From: an uncultured Muribaculaceae bacterium
GTDB taxonomy: Bacteria > Bacteroidota > Bacteroidia > Bacteroidales > Muribaculaceae
Length of the DNA stretch: 27,700 nucleotides
Assembly (NCBI GenBank): GCA_910578035.1
Contig: CAJTOB010000042.1
Location: forward strand, 1-27,700
Reading direction: 5' to 3'
Shown: piece after piece, positions 1 through 7,638 of the stretch
Numbering within the stretch: position 1 is the first letter of the stretch
Layout of the letters: each line of letters opens with the position of its first letter
Made by a program: the position numbers and the translations under genes
Notes under the pieces: model-generated
Database searches by the model: none
What the model was told of the DNA's origin: nothing
What the model saw: only the letters and a program-made list of their open reading frames with translations

Positions 1-1
1 A

Positions 2-628
2 ATCATGCAGGACCAGATGGCCCACCGCGCCGAGACTCGTCGCAGAAACCTCATAAAAAGAGCCGACTTCCCGCAACTGAAATATCTCGCGGAAATAATC
101 GTGGAGGAACTCCCCGGGGATGCTCGCACTGCCCTGCCGGTGCTGAGAACCCTCGAGTTCATACGCAAAGGTCAGAATCTCATACTATACGGTAATCCCG
201 GTACGGGCAAGACACATCTGGCGACAGCTCTCGGCATAGAAGCGTGCTCAAACGGCATGACTGTAATGTTCACATCAGTGCCGCGTCTGATAACTCAGAT
301 CAAAGAAGCCAGGCAGGAACGGACGCTGCGCAATCTCGAAAACCGATTCATAAACTATGACCTGGTCATATGCGATGAGTTCGGATACGTATCATGCAAT
401 AAGGAAGCCGGTGAGCTTCTGTTTAACCATCTGTCGCTGAGAGCCGGCAAAAAATCAATCATAATCACCACCAACCTCGCCTTTAACCGGTGGAACGAAA
501 TTATTGCCGACAAGGTGCTGGTGACTGCCATGGTAGACAGACTGACACACCTGGCTATGATGATCAACATGACCGATGATTCTTTCCGCATGAAAGAAAC
601 AAAAAAATTGATTTCCCAATCCGTTTAA
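2..628 (+). CDS. istB: IS21-family IstB-like ATPase (5' end outside window)
   Basis: IstB is the AAA+ ATP-binding helper of IS21-type transposition and works with the IstA transposase. The protein shows a Walker A motif (GNPGTGKT, residues 63-70 counted from the ATG at 5) and a Walker B region (LVICDEFGY, acidic pair about residues 124-125), followed by a sensor-like segment (SIIITTNLAF). From that ATG it has 207 residues, while IstB proteins are usually about 240-260. The frame is already open at the window edge, so the true start is probably upstream and the gene is partial here. istA would be expected upstream. The C-terminus looks complete. The gene is mobile DNA next to the capsule locus and not part of it. 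Confidence 0.9.
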   Translation: MMQDQMAHRAETRRRNLIKRADFPQLKYLAEIIVEELPGDARTALPVLRTLEFIRKGQNLILYGNPGTGKTHLATALGIEACSNGMTVMFTSVPRLITQIKEARQERTLRNLENRFINYDLVICDEFGYVSCNKEAGELLFNHLSLRAGKKSIIITTNLAFNRWNEIIADKVLVTAMVDRLTHLAMMINMTDDSFRMKETKKLISQSV

Positions 629-690
629 TTACTTTTTTACTACTTTTGCTGTAATATGTGGTGGCGCATTTTTTTATTATTATCCGGCGC

Positions 691-899
691 ACTTTTTAGT
701 CACGGCTCTTTCATTAAAAAAATAGATAGCAATAACTACTTTCTAAGAAATTAATTATCAATGTCTCTTTCCCAATGCCTTTAAGATTTATCTGCTAGTG
801 AAAAAATACCGATATAATATGGTGCACATAAAACGACTATACATCAGGAAGATTATAAAATCCAACGATTTTTAAAAGAAAGAGCCGTGACTTTTTAGT
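691..899. repeat. Inverted-repeat-bounded segment with flanking direct repeats
   Basis: A perfect 15-bp inverted repeat, AGTCACGGCTCTTTC (698-712) and GAAAGAGCCGTGACT (878-892), encloses about 165 AT-rich bases. The same 10 bases, ACTTTTTAGT, lie at the outer edges as a direct repeat (691-700 and 890-899). Read one way, this is a miniature transposable element: 12-bp terminal repeats (701-712 and 878-889) flanked by a 10-bp target duplication. Read the other way, it is an invertible segment upstream of a capsule operon, as in Bacteroides fragilis. The interior has no good promoter. The best match is weak and points left (TTTA, 20 bp, TATTTTTT on the - strand, 801-832). The repeats are certain but the interpretation is open. 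Confidence 0.75.
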
Positions 900-918
900 T
901 AGAATATGCACAACGTTG

Positions 919-950
919 TTTGCGTCTGTCAAACATTTTTCGTACCTTTG
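919..950 (+). promoter_or_regulatory. Bacteroidetes consensus promoter of the capsule operon
   Basis: TTTG at 919-922 and TACCTTTG at 943-950 are separated by 20 bases. This matches the Bacteroidetes primary-sigma consensus TTTG-N19-21-TAnnTTTG exactly. Transcription should begin a few bases after 950, giving a leader of about 55-60 bases to the ATG at 1016. It lies outside the inverted repeat at 698-892, so its orientation would not change if that segment inverted. No comparable promoter was found in the small gaps further down, which fits one long transcript. Confidence 0.8.
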
Positions 951-1015
951 CGCCCAAATTCCAACTCTCCGTATGAGAGACACATTTTTCGGGAACAACA
1001 CACATATTCTAGAAA

Positions 1016-1615
1016 ATGAGTACCTCTACTGACGCAGAATACGTTACGACAGCGCGACCTGACGCTGGCGGCGCCGTAGGCGTGGCCTCCCGCCAATGGT
1101 TTGTGGCCATCGTCAAGAACAATACGGAGAAAAGCGCCGAAGAAAGGCTCGGCCGTCTGGGCCACGAGACATATGTGGCACGACAGCAAGTGCTGCGCGT
1201 CTGGAAGAACGGCAGGAAAGCCAAAGTCGACAAAGTGCTGATTCCGGCCATGGTGTTCGTCAAATGCACCGAGGCCGAACGGAAAGAGATCGTGGCGCTC
1301 CCGTTCATCAGCCGATTCATGACAAACAAGGTAGCCGCTTCGGCCGAGAGCCCCACAAAGCCTCTCGCCGTGATTCCACAGGAACAGATCGACACGCTGA
1401 AGTTCATGCTCGGCCAGTCGGACATCCCAGTGACAATGGTCGCGGCCCCCTACAAAGTCCGCGACAGAGTGGTCGTGGTCCGCGGCAACCTTAGGGGGCT
1501 TGAAGGGGAAGTGGTGCAGACCGCCGAGGGCAAGAGCGACCTCATAATCAGGGTCGACCTGCTCGGCTGCGCCCAGGTGACGATCAACGCCATTGACCTG
1601 GAACCGCTCAGATAG
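1016..1615 (+). CDS. UpxY-like NusG-family transcription antiterminator
   Basis: This is a specialised NusG paralogue of the kind that opens Bacteroidales capsule loci. It is thought to ride on RNA polymerase and stop early termination within its own long operon. The 199 residues contain an NGN domain (about 27-135, starting at the QWFVAIVKNN motif, with basic residues in RVWKNGRKAKVDKVL and the LIPAMVFVKC strand) and a C-terminal KOW segment (about 146-195, VRDRVVVVRGNLRGLEGEV). An N-terminal tail of about 25 residues precedes the fold. It is first in the operon, directly behind the consensus promoter, as UpxY proteins are in Bacteroides. No UpxZ-type partner gene follows. The family call is firm; the role as locus-specific antiterminator is inferred from position. 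Confidence 0.9.
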   Translation: MSTSTDAEYVTTARPDAGGAVGVASRQWFVAIVKNNTEKSAEERLGRLGHETYVARQQVLRVWKNGRKAKVDKVLIPAMVFVKCTEAERKEIVALPFISRFMTNKVAASAESPTKPLAVIPQEQIDTLKFMLGQSDIPVTMVAAPYKVRDRVVVVRGNLRGLEGEVVQTAEGKSDLIIRVDLLGCAQVTINAIDLEPLR

Positions 1616-1701
1616 AACCGCTCCGCGGGACCCCTCTGGCAAACGACACTCTATACATACATAATATTACCTCCACATCCCAGAACACACCTGAATTCAC
1701 A

Positions 1702-2535
1702 ATGCGCATAAAATCCATCGCAACGATACTGCTGGCCGCCGGCCTGATGTTCGGTTCGTGCTCCACGCCCAAGAACATCACGTATTTTCCCGAACTGAAG
1801 ACCGGATCGATCGTCCAGGCGGAAAAAGTCCTCGACATCAGGATCAAGCCCGAGGACAAGCTCTCCATCATGGTCAACGCCCAGGATCCGGCCCTGTCGG
1901 CGCTTTTCAACCTGATGCAGATGCAGAACCGCCTGTCAGGGACCACGTCGGCCACCCAGAAAGTCGGAGCCGCCACGGGCGGCAGCAGCGAGACCTCGCT
2001 TTACACCGTCGACAGACAAGGCGACATCAACTTCCCCGTGATCGGCAAGCTGCACATTGCCGGAATGACTCGCGAGCAGATCGCCGACTATATCTGCGAG
2101 CAGCTCGTAAGCCGCGACCTGGTCAAGGACCCCATAGTGACGGTCGAGTTCGCCAACACGGGCATCTCTGTGATCGGCGAAGTGTCGTCGCCCGGGCGCT
2201 ACGAGTTCAACCGCGACCATCTGACGATCATCGACGCGATCGCGATGGCAGGCGACCTCAACATCAACGGCATGAGAGAGAACATCCTGGTGCTCCGCAA
2301 TATAGGCGACGGACGACAGGAGGCATACCGCGTGAATCTGCTCGACGCGCATGAGCTAGCGTCGTCGCCCGTCTACTACCTCCAGCAGGACGACGTGATA
2401 TACGTCGAACCTAACAACAAGGCGAAGAGGGAGACGACCCCCAACGGCAACACCCCCTACACGCCGTCGTTCTGGATTTCCATGGCCTCGTTCGCCTTCA
2501 CTGTCGTAACTCTCGTACTCACCCTCACCAAATAA
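1702..2535 (+). CDS. wza: Wza-like polysaccharide export lipoprotein
   Basis: This is an outer-membrane polysaccharide export protein that would form the exit channel with the Wzc-like protein encoded next. The 277-residue precursor begins with a lipoprotein signal whose lipobox is LMFGSC, making Cys20 the probable lipidated residue. A polysaccharide-export domain covers about residues 44-150 (DIRIKPEDKLSI through DPIVTVEF), and an SLBB domain covers about 152-205 (VIGEVSSPGRYEF). A hydrophobic helix close to the C-terminus (about 256-274) could be the outer-membrane-spanning segment. It is shorter than E. coli Wza, as is common in Bacteroidetes. A gap of 86 bases separates it from the antiterminator, and only 3 bases from the kinase gene. 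Confidence 0.93.
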   Translation: MRIKSIATILLAAGLMFGSCSTPKNITYFPELKTGSIVQAEKVLDIRIKPEDKLSIMVNAQDPALSALFNLMQMQNRLSGTTSATQKVGAATGGSSETSLYTVDRQGDINFPVIGKLHIAGMTREQIADYICEQLVSRDLVKDPIVTVEFANTGISVIGEVSSPGRYEFNRDHLTIIDAIAMAGDLNINGMRENILVLRNIGDGRQEAYRVNLLDAHELASSPVYYLQQDDVIYVEPNNKAKRETTPNGNTPYTPSFWISMASFAFTVVTLVLTLTK

Positions 2536-2538
2536 GAA

Positions 2539-4965
2539 ATGGCGGAACTCACAACCATACAGACCAAGAAGAAAACAGCGGGCAACAGCGGCTCGGTGCC
2601 CATCACTGACATACTCTACCGCACTCTCCACTACTGGCCATGGGTGCTTCTGTCGCTGTTCGTGTGCGTCGGAGCCGGAGTCATCTACCTCCTGCACACC
2701 CCCAACGTCTACACCACCACCGCGTCGATCCTCATCAAGGACGACTCGGCAGGCAAGTCGATGGGCGGCGAGGACTTCAGCGAGTTCGGCCTATTCCAGA
2801 ACAAGACCAACATACAGAACGAGATAACCACCCTGAAATCGGCCGACCTGATGGAAGAGGTGGTGCGGCGCCTGAACCTCGACATGAACTACTATCTGCC
2901 AGGGCGCTTCCACGACACCGTCGCCTACGGCACGACCCTGCCCGTTAAGGTGGCAATGCCCGGATTCCCCGAAAACGGCAGCGCGTCGTTCACGGTCAAA
3001 GTCGGCAAAGAGGGCCGCGTGAGCATCTCCGACCTGAAATCGGAAGGACACGAGTTCGACAAAACCTACACAGGGGCGCTCAACGACACCATCGCGACCG
3101 GCATAGGCCCCATGGTGGTGTGCCCGGCGGCAGATTTCGCCAAAGACACCGAGACGCGGCTCCTGGTCGCGAAGGCACCTGTATCATCGACCGCCGGAGG
3201 ATATGACTCGCGGCTTTCGATCGGCATAGGCAGCGACAAGGGCACCGTGATCAACCTGACCATAACCGACCAGTCGACACAGCGCGCCCAGGACGTGATC
3301 AACACCCTGATCGGTGTCTACAACGAATACTGGATCCGCGACAGAAACCAGATCGCCGTCTCCACCTCCAACTTCATCAACGACCGCCTGGGAGTGATCG
3401 AATCGGAGCTTGGCAACGTCGATTCCGACATCTCGACTTACAAGAGCGAGCACCTCATCCCCGACGTGCAGGCCGCCTCGTCGATGTATATGTCGAGGAA
3501 CCAGCAGATCAGCCAGGAGATGCTCGACCTGAACAACCAGCTGCAGCTCACCCGTCACATCAAATCGTATATCGGGGCCGACAATGACCGCGAAAAGCTC
3601 CTGCCGGCCAACTCCGGAGTGACCAACGCCAACATCCAGTCGCAGATTTCGGAATACAACGACCTCGTGCTCCAGCGCAACTCCCTGCTGTCAAAGTCAT
3701 CCGACAAGAACCCCCTGGTGATGCAGCTCGACGGGCAGCTCGACCAGATCCGGCAGGCCATCCTGGCATCCATCGACAACTCGATCGTGGCCCTCAACAC
3801 CCAGATCCGCAACCTTCAGAGCACCCAGGCGTCGACCACAGCCCGCATCGCCTCCAATCCCTCGCAGGCCAAATACCTGCTGTCGGTCGAGCGCCAGCAG
3901 AAAGTCAAGGAGTCGCTCTACCTGTTCCTGCTCCAGAAACGCGAGGAAAACGAGCTGTCGCAGGCATTCACCGCCTACAACACCCGCATCGTCAACAAAC
4001 CCTCCAGCTTCGGCCCGACATCGCCCGACAAGACCAACATCCTGCTGATCAGCTTCCTCATCGGCCTGGCTATACCCTTTGGCATAATCTTCCTCAAGGA
4101 GGCAAACAACACGAGGGTGCGCGGCCGCAAAGACGTTGAAGACCTCGCCATCCCCTTCCTCGGGGAAATCCCCCAATACGCTCCCACGTCGGCCGACAAG
4201 AAAGGGAGCAAGGACTCTGGCGACAGCAACACCATAATAGTAAAGGAGGGGAAACGCAACATCATAAACGAGGCGTTCCGCGTGCTCCGCACCAACGTCG
4301 AGTTTATGTGCAATACCTCCGACGGCCAAAAGACCATAGCCGTTTCCTCCTTCAATCCCGGCTCCGGCAAATCGTTCATCTCCGCCAACCTCGGCATGGC
4401 GATTGCTCTCAAAGGCAAACGCGTCCTGGTGGTCGACGGCGACATGCGCCACGGCTCCACCTCGTCCTACGTCGGCTCCCCGGAAACCGGCCTGTCGGCC
4501 TACCTCAGCGGAGCCTCCTCCGACCTCAAGGCGCTGATCGACCGCACTCCCGAATGTGACAACCTCGACATACTCCCCGTCGGAGCCATCCCCCCCAACC
4601 CGACCGAGCTGCTCGAGTCGCCACGCTTCGCCGCGCTCATCGACAACCTCAAGGGCATGTATGACTACATCATCATCGACTGCCCGCCGATCGAAGTCGT
4701 GGCCGACGCGCAGATTATCGCCAAATACGCCGACCGCACCTTCTTCGTGATCCGCGCCGGACTGCTCGACCGCTCCATGCTTCCCGAGCTCGACCGCCTC
4801 TACGAGGAGAAGCGCTACCCCAGCATGGCCTTCATCCTCAACGGCACCCGCAACGACCAGGGCCGCTACGGCTACTCCCACTCCTACCGCTACGGTTACG
4901 GCTATGGCTACGGTTACGGCTACAACTACGGCTACTCCAACCATAAAAGCAGCAAAGATCAATAA
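2539..4965 (+). CDS. wzc: Wzc-like chain-length regulator and tyrosine autokinase
   Basis: This is an inner-membrane co-polymerase and BY-kinase that controls polymer length and export. The 808 residues have the usual order. A Wzz-type N-terminus has a first membrane helix at about 34-53, followed by a long periplasmic region with coiled-coil character (about 270-490) and a second helix at about 500-519. The cytoplasmic kinase domain carries Walker A (GSGKS, 608-612), Walker A' (VLVVDGDMR, 629-637) and Walker B (IIIDCPP, 711-717). The C-terminus is a tyrosine cluster with eleven Tyr, mostly in Gly-Tyr pairs, the expected autophosphorylation tail. The gene is high in GC, like its two upstream neighbours. 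The ATG at 2539 gives a sensible N-terminus directly after the wza stop. Confidence 0.95.
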   Translation: MAELTTIQTKKKTAGNSGSVPITDILYRTLHYWPWVLLSLFVCVGAGVIYLLHTPNVYTTTASILIKDDSAGKSMGGEDFSEFGLFQNKTNIQNEITTLKSADLMEEVVRRLNLDMNYYLPGRFHDTVAYGTTLPVKVAMPGFPENGSASFTVKVGKEGRVSISDLKSEGHEFDKTYTGALNDTIATGIGPMVVCPAADFAKDTETRLLVAKAPVSSTAGGYDSRLSIGIGSDKGTVINLTITDQSTQRAQDVINTLIGVYNEYWIRDRNQIAVSTSNFINDRLGVIESELGNVDSDISTYKSEHLIPDVQAASSMYMSRNQQISQEMLDLNNQLQLTRHIKSYIGADNDREKLLPANSGVTNANIQSQISEYNDLVLQRNSLLSKSSDKNPLVMQLDGQLDQIRQAILASIDNSIVALNTQIRNLQSTQASTTARIASNPSQAKYLLSVERQQKVKESLYLFLLQKREENELSQAFTAYNTRIVNKPSSFGPTSPDKTNILLISFLIGLAIPFGIIFLKEANNTRVRGRKDVEDLAIPFLGEIPQYAPTSADKKGSKDSGDSNTIIVKEGKRNIINEAFRVLRTNVEFMCNTSDGQKTIAVSSFNPGSGKSFISANLGMAIALKGKRVLVVDGDMRHGSTSSYVGSPETGLSAYLSGASSDLKALIDRTPECDNLDILPVGAIPPNPTELLESPRFAALIDNLKGMYDYIIIDCPPIEVVADAQIIAKYADRTFFVIRAGLLDRSMLPELDRLYEEKRYPSMAFILNGTRNDQGRYGYSHSYRYGYGYGYGYGYNYGYSNHKSSKDQ
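4891..4935 (+). repeat. In-frame TAYGGY hexamer repeat coding the Tyr tail
   Basis: Near-identical hexamers (TACGGT, TACGGC, TATGGC) encode alternating Gly and Tyr at the end of the Wzc-like kinase, with one Asn interruption. The 6-base unit preserves the reading frame, so gain or loss of units would change the number of phosphorylatable tyrosines without breaking the protein. Wobble differences between units would slow slippage compared with a perfect repeat. Confidence 0.8.
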
Positions 4966-5005
4966 CATCCGGGGAATAGGGTCACAGTCTATCTCATAAG
5001 AGATT

Positions 5006-6544
5006 ATGACAGAGAGCACCGCACAAAAAAACAGACGCATAGCAAAGAACACCCTTATGCTATACGTCAGGACTTTCATCACAATGATTGTCTCACTCTA
5101 CACAAGCAGAGTGATTCTGAACGTGATCGGAATAGACAACTATGGCATTTACAATGTAGTCGGCGGTATTGTTGCTCTGTTTTCTCTAATTTCCGGCGCA
5201 TTGGTGAATGCGATAAGCCGATACCTGACATACACTCTCGGATCTGGAGATGGCGACCGTCTTAACAAAGTGTTCTCCACAAGTATGATGATTCAGACCG
5301 GACTTTCGCTGTTACTCATCATTGTGGCGGAAACAATCGGCCTATGGTTCCTTAACACCCGGTTGAATATCGCACCTGACAGATTATCAGCCGCCGGATG
5401 GGTATACCAGCTATCAATACTAAGTTCTGTATTGGGATTGATGGTAATTCCCTACAACGCATGCATCATATCGCACGAGAAGATGAGCATATATGCGTAT
5501 TTCAGCATCATCGAAGTCGTCGTGAAATTACTTCTTGTCTATGCATTATACTTATTGCCCGGCGACAAGCTGATAAACTATGCCTTGATGCTCTTTATTC
5601 TCTCCCTTACAATGCAGATAATAAACATAGTCTATTGCATGCGGAAGTTCGATGAATGCCGGGTCCGCTGGCATTATGACAAGACTTTGATAAAGGAAAT
5701 GTCGTTCTTTGCCGGCTGGAACTTCTTTGGCAATGCAGCCGACATCTGCAATTCCCAGGGATTGAATATTATACTAAATCTATTTTTTGGTGTAACTATC
5801 AATGCTGCTCGGGGTATCGTCATGCAAGTAGAGGATGCAATAAAGAAATTCGTGACGAATTTCACAACGGCAGTTACACCACAGATAACAAAATCGTATT
5901 CCCAGGGAGATATAGCGTACTTGAAACGTCTTATGGATATGAGTTCCCGGTTTTCGTTCTATCTGTTTCTGATTCCGGCACTTCCAATTTGGATTGAAGC
6001 AGATACAATACTACAGCTCTGGCTTGGTAAATATCCGCAGGATACCGTGATTTTTCTACGGTTGTCTATGTTCGTTTCAGCCATTACCCTAATCGGAAAT
6101 TCTTCATATAACGCTATGATGGCAACTGGGTGTATTAAAAAATTCCAAATCGTTGCAGCCCTGTTTGGACTATGTGTATTGCCTATTACATATATGTTAT
6201 ATAAATTTGGTGCGCCTGCGTTCTCCTGTTACTTATTGCTTATAGCGAACTACTCTTTTGTAGTGTTATCAAGAGTATATCTGCTGCAGAGGTTTGTAGG
6301 GCCGCTATTGTCCTGGTTTTTCAGAGCCACAATGTCACCTATAGCAGGGACTCTTGCCCTATCATGTATCGCACCGATGGTAGTGCATTGCTTTATGCCG
6401 GCATCTATTTATAGACTGGTAGTATGTGCAGTGACCGCTGTGGCCTGTTCGTTATCTGCCATATACGTAATTGGCATGAACCACGATGAACAGCAGTGGA
6501 TAAAGGCAAAAATCGGTAAACGGATAAAGCGACTATATGCCTGA
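5006..6544 (+). CDS. wzx: Wzx-type polysaccharide flippase
   Basis: This is a polytopic membrane protein of the polysaccharide-transport (MOP/MATE-like) superfamily, expected to flip the lipid-linked repeat unit across the inner membrane. The 512 residues contain many hydrophobic helices (roughly 12-14) with short basic loops. The N-terminus is typical for the family in Bacteroidetes: RRIAKNTLMLYVRTFITMIV and then a YGIYNVVGGIV segment. It starts the lower-GC part of the locus, 40 bases after the high-GC kinase gene. Its 3' end overlaps the next gene by 8 bases. Lipid-linked substrate and direction of transport are inferred from family and context. Confidence 0.9.
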   Translation: MTESTAQKNRRIAKNTLMLYVRTFITMIVSLYTSRVILNVIGIDNYGIYNVVGGIVALFSLISGALVNAISRYLTYTLGSGDGDRLNKVFSTSMMIQTGLSLLLIIVAETIGLWFLNTRLNIAPDRLSAAGWVYQLSILSSVLGLMVIPYNACIISHEKMSIYAYFSIIEVVVKLLLVYALYLLPGDKLINYALMLFILSLTMQIINIVYCMRKFDECRVRWHYDKTLIKEMSFFAGWNFFGNAADICNSQGLNIILNLFFGVTINAARGIVMQVEDAIKKFVTNFTTAVTPQITKSYSQGDIAYLKRLMDMSSRFSFYLFLIPALPIWIEADTILQLWLGKYPQDTVIFLRLSMFVSAITLIGNSSYNAMMATGCIKKFQIVAALFGLCVLPITYMLYKFGAPAFSCYLLLIANYSFVVLSRVYLLQRFVGPLLSWFFRATMSPIAGTLALSCIAPMVVHCFMPASIYRLVVCAVTAVACSLSAIYVIGMNHDEQQWIKAKIGKRIKRLYA

Positions 6545-7481
6545 AACAAAACCTACAAGAAACGAACAGATTGTAAATCTGCGAGTGTTTGCGACATTAG
6601 TTGTGGTTTTGGGGCACTGCATCATAATATTCGACCCGTCGTGGTCAGCATCTTTCGGATTCCATCATCAATATGACTGCCACACAGCCGTATTGATAAA
6701 GAGATTCATAAACCTATTTCAAATGGAATTATTTTTTGTCATTTCCGGTATCTGCTTCGGCTATGACAAATCTAACACAGTTGGACCCTTGAATTTTGTC
6801 AAAAAGAAATTCTACAGGTTAATAATCCCATTCATTGCGATAGCGTTTATCTGGCTACTGCCAATCCGCATAGCCATTAATTTTCCGAGATACGAAAGCT
6901 TATCATTTTTTGAAATCGTATATAACATATTAACTGCTAGAGATGCCGGACACTTGTGGTTTTTACCAGTCCTATTCAATATATTTATTATAAGTTTTTC
7001 ACTGCGATTGTGCAGCGAAAAAAAATGGCTAGTTATATTCTTTGCGTTTGCCTTGTTCCTACTCCATTTTAAAATCGCAAGCTTTATAATCCGCCAGACT
7101 TGCTATTATTTTTTATTCTTTTCTATTGGGAATGTGATGGACTTGACAGCAGCCACACATCGAAAGAGAACTCTAATTGCCATAGGGGCATTTCTCCTGG
7201 TTTTAGTCTGCGCATTTTTCGATTTTGAAAGTAGCAGATTTAGAGTTATCGAGACTATGCTAATAGTCCTATTCATCTTCGCCATAATTCCGCATAGGAC
7301 AAATAGTATCATAGCACGAATCGACAGATCTAGCTTCGGCATATATTTATTTCATTCGCCAATACTGCTATTTGGAATGACATTCCTAACTTCACTCCCC
7401 CCCCCTTTATTACATTTCAATACAATTTTTAACGGCCACAATTCTCTCCATTGGAGTCATCAATATTGTCAGACGGAGTAA
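6537..7481 (+). CDS. Acyltransferase-3 family membrane protein, C-terminus shifted by C9 tract
   Basis: This is an integral-membrane O-acyltransferase of the acyltransferase-3 (OafA/NodX-like) family, which would acetylate or otherwise acylate the glycan. The N-terminal helix with the expected His is present (VVVLGHCIII, His27), as are family-like helices (QMELFFVISGICFGY; AGHLWFLPVLF; SFGIYLFHSPILL). As sequenced it has 314 residues. The last roughly 28, after a run of nine C (7397-7405), are not membrane-like. Removing one C opens a frame to the TGA at 7528-7530 and gives 330 residues with a convincing final helix (TATILSIGVINIVRR) and a charged tail. The present state is therefore probably a slipped or off version, or a sequencing indel. 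It overlaps the flippase gene by 8 bases. Confidence 0.85.
   Translation: MPETKPTRNEQIVNLRVFATLVVVLGHCIIIFDPSWSASFGFHHQYDCHTAVLIKRFINLFQMELFFVISGICFGYDKSNTVGPLNFVKKKFYRLIIPFIAIAFIWLLPIRIAINFPRYESLSFFEIVYNILTARDAGHLWFLPVLFNIFIISFSLRLCSEKKWLVIFFAFALFLLHFKIASFIIRQTCYYFLFFSIGNVMDLTAATHRKRTLIAIGAFLLVLVCAFFDFESSRFRVIETMLIVLFIFAIIPHRTNSIIARIDRSSFGIYLFHSPILLFGMTFLTSLPPPLLHFNTIFNGHNSLHWSHQYCQTE
7397..7405 (+). repeat. Poly-C tract (9) causing a frame change in acyltransferase
   Basis: Nine consecutive C lie within the C-terminal coding part of the acyltransferase. With 8 C the frame continues to 7530 with a family-like C-terminus. With the observed 9 C it ends at 7481. With 10 C it would stop sooner still, after a few residues (LPPPFITFQYNF). 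This is the longest G/C homopolymer I found in the window. Confidence 0.9.
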
Positions 7482-7530
7482 ACTATCCCCTATTATTGGA
7501 GAGAAAAAATCTCCAAGCTGCAACAACTGA
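7406..7530 (+). other. Out-of-frame natural C-terminus of the acyltransferase
   Basis: Read one frame over from the upstream ORF, this stretch encodes LYYISIQFLTATILSIGVIN followed by a basic tail ending in SPSCNN and a stop at 7528-7530. It looks like the last transmembrane helix and cytoplasmic tail of acyltransferase-3 proteins. It is translated only if the C tract has 8 residues, or if the ribosome shifts frame there. Confidence 0.75.
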
Positions 7531-7638
7531 TTTGTATTTATAACTCATTCCGTGATAAAAAAAGTGTACTAACATAAGTACGAATAAATCGATTTTTCGT
7601 AAAAGGAAAAAGCTACTGAGAAATATTTATAACATCCT

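Larger units (their letters stand above)
629..1015. other. Gene-free control region between IS and capsule operon
   Basis: These 387 bases contain no credible ORF. From left to right they hold two copies of a GGCGCA(C)TTTTT motif (from 663 and from 686), which look like internal end repeats of an IS21-type element. Next comes an AT-rich segment enclosed by an inverted repeat (691-899), then a consensus Bacteroidetes promoter (919-950) and a short leader to the ATG at 1016. The sequence is much richer in A and T than the genes on its right. Confidence 0.7.

Noticed and set aside
704..886. ISL3-type ends (GGCTCTTT) within the inverted repeat
   Set aside because: The bases outside GGCTCTTTC/GAAAGAGCC do not form the 8-bp direct repeat expected for ISL3; the 10-bp direct repeat fits different boundaries.
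929..1642. - strand open frame of 237 codons opposite the antiterminator gene
   Set aside because: It has no recognisable domain, is antisense to a clear NusG-family gene and also crosses the promoter.
4590..4596. C7 run in the Wzc-like kinase gene
   Set aside because: It encodes the conserved Ile-Pro-Pro-Asn-Pro motif of the kinase domain, so coding constraint explains it, and no alternative frame gives meaningful sequence.
3697..5082. Long - strand open frame of 461 codons opposite the kinase gene
   Set aside because: It is a shadow of the GC-rich coding strand, low in complexity (Val/Gly/Ala/Asp repeats) and without family motifs.
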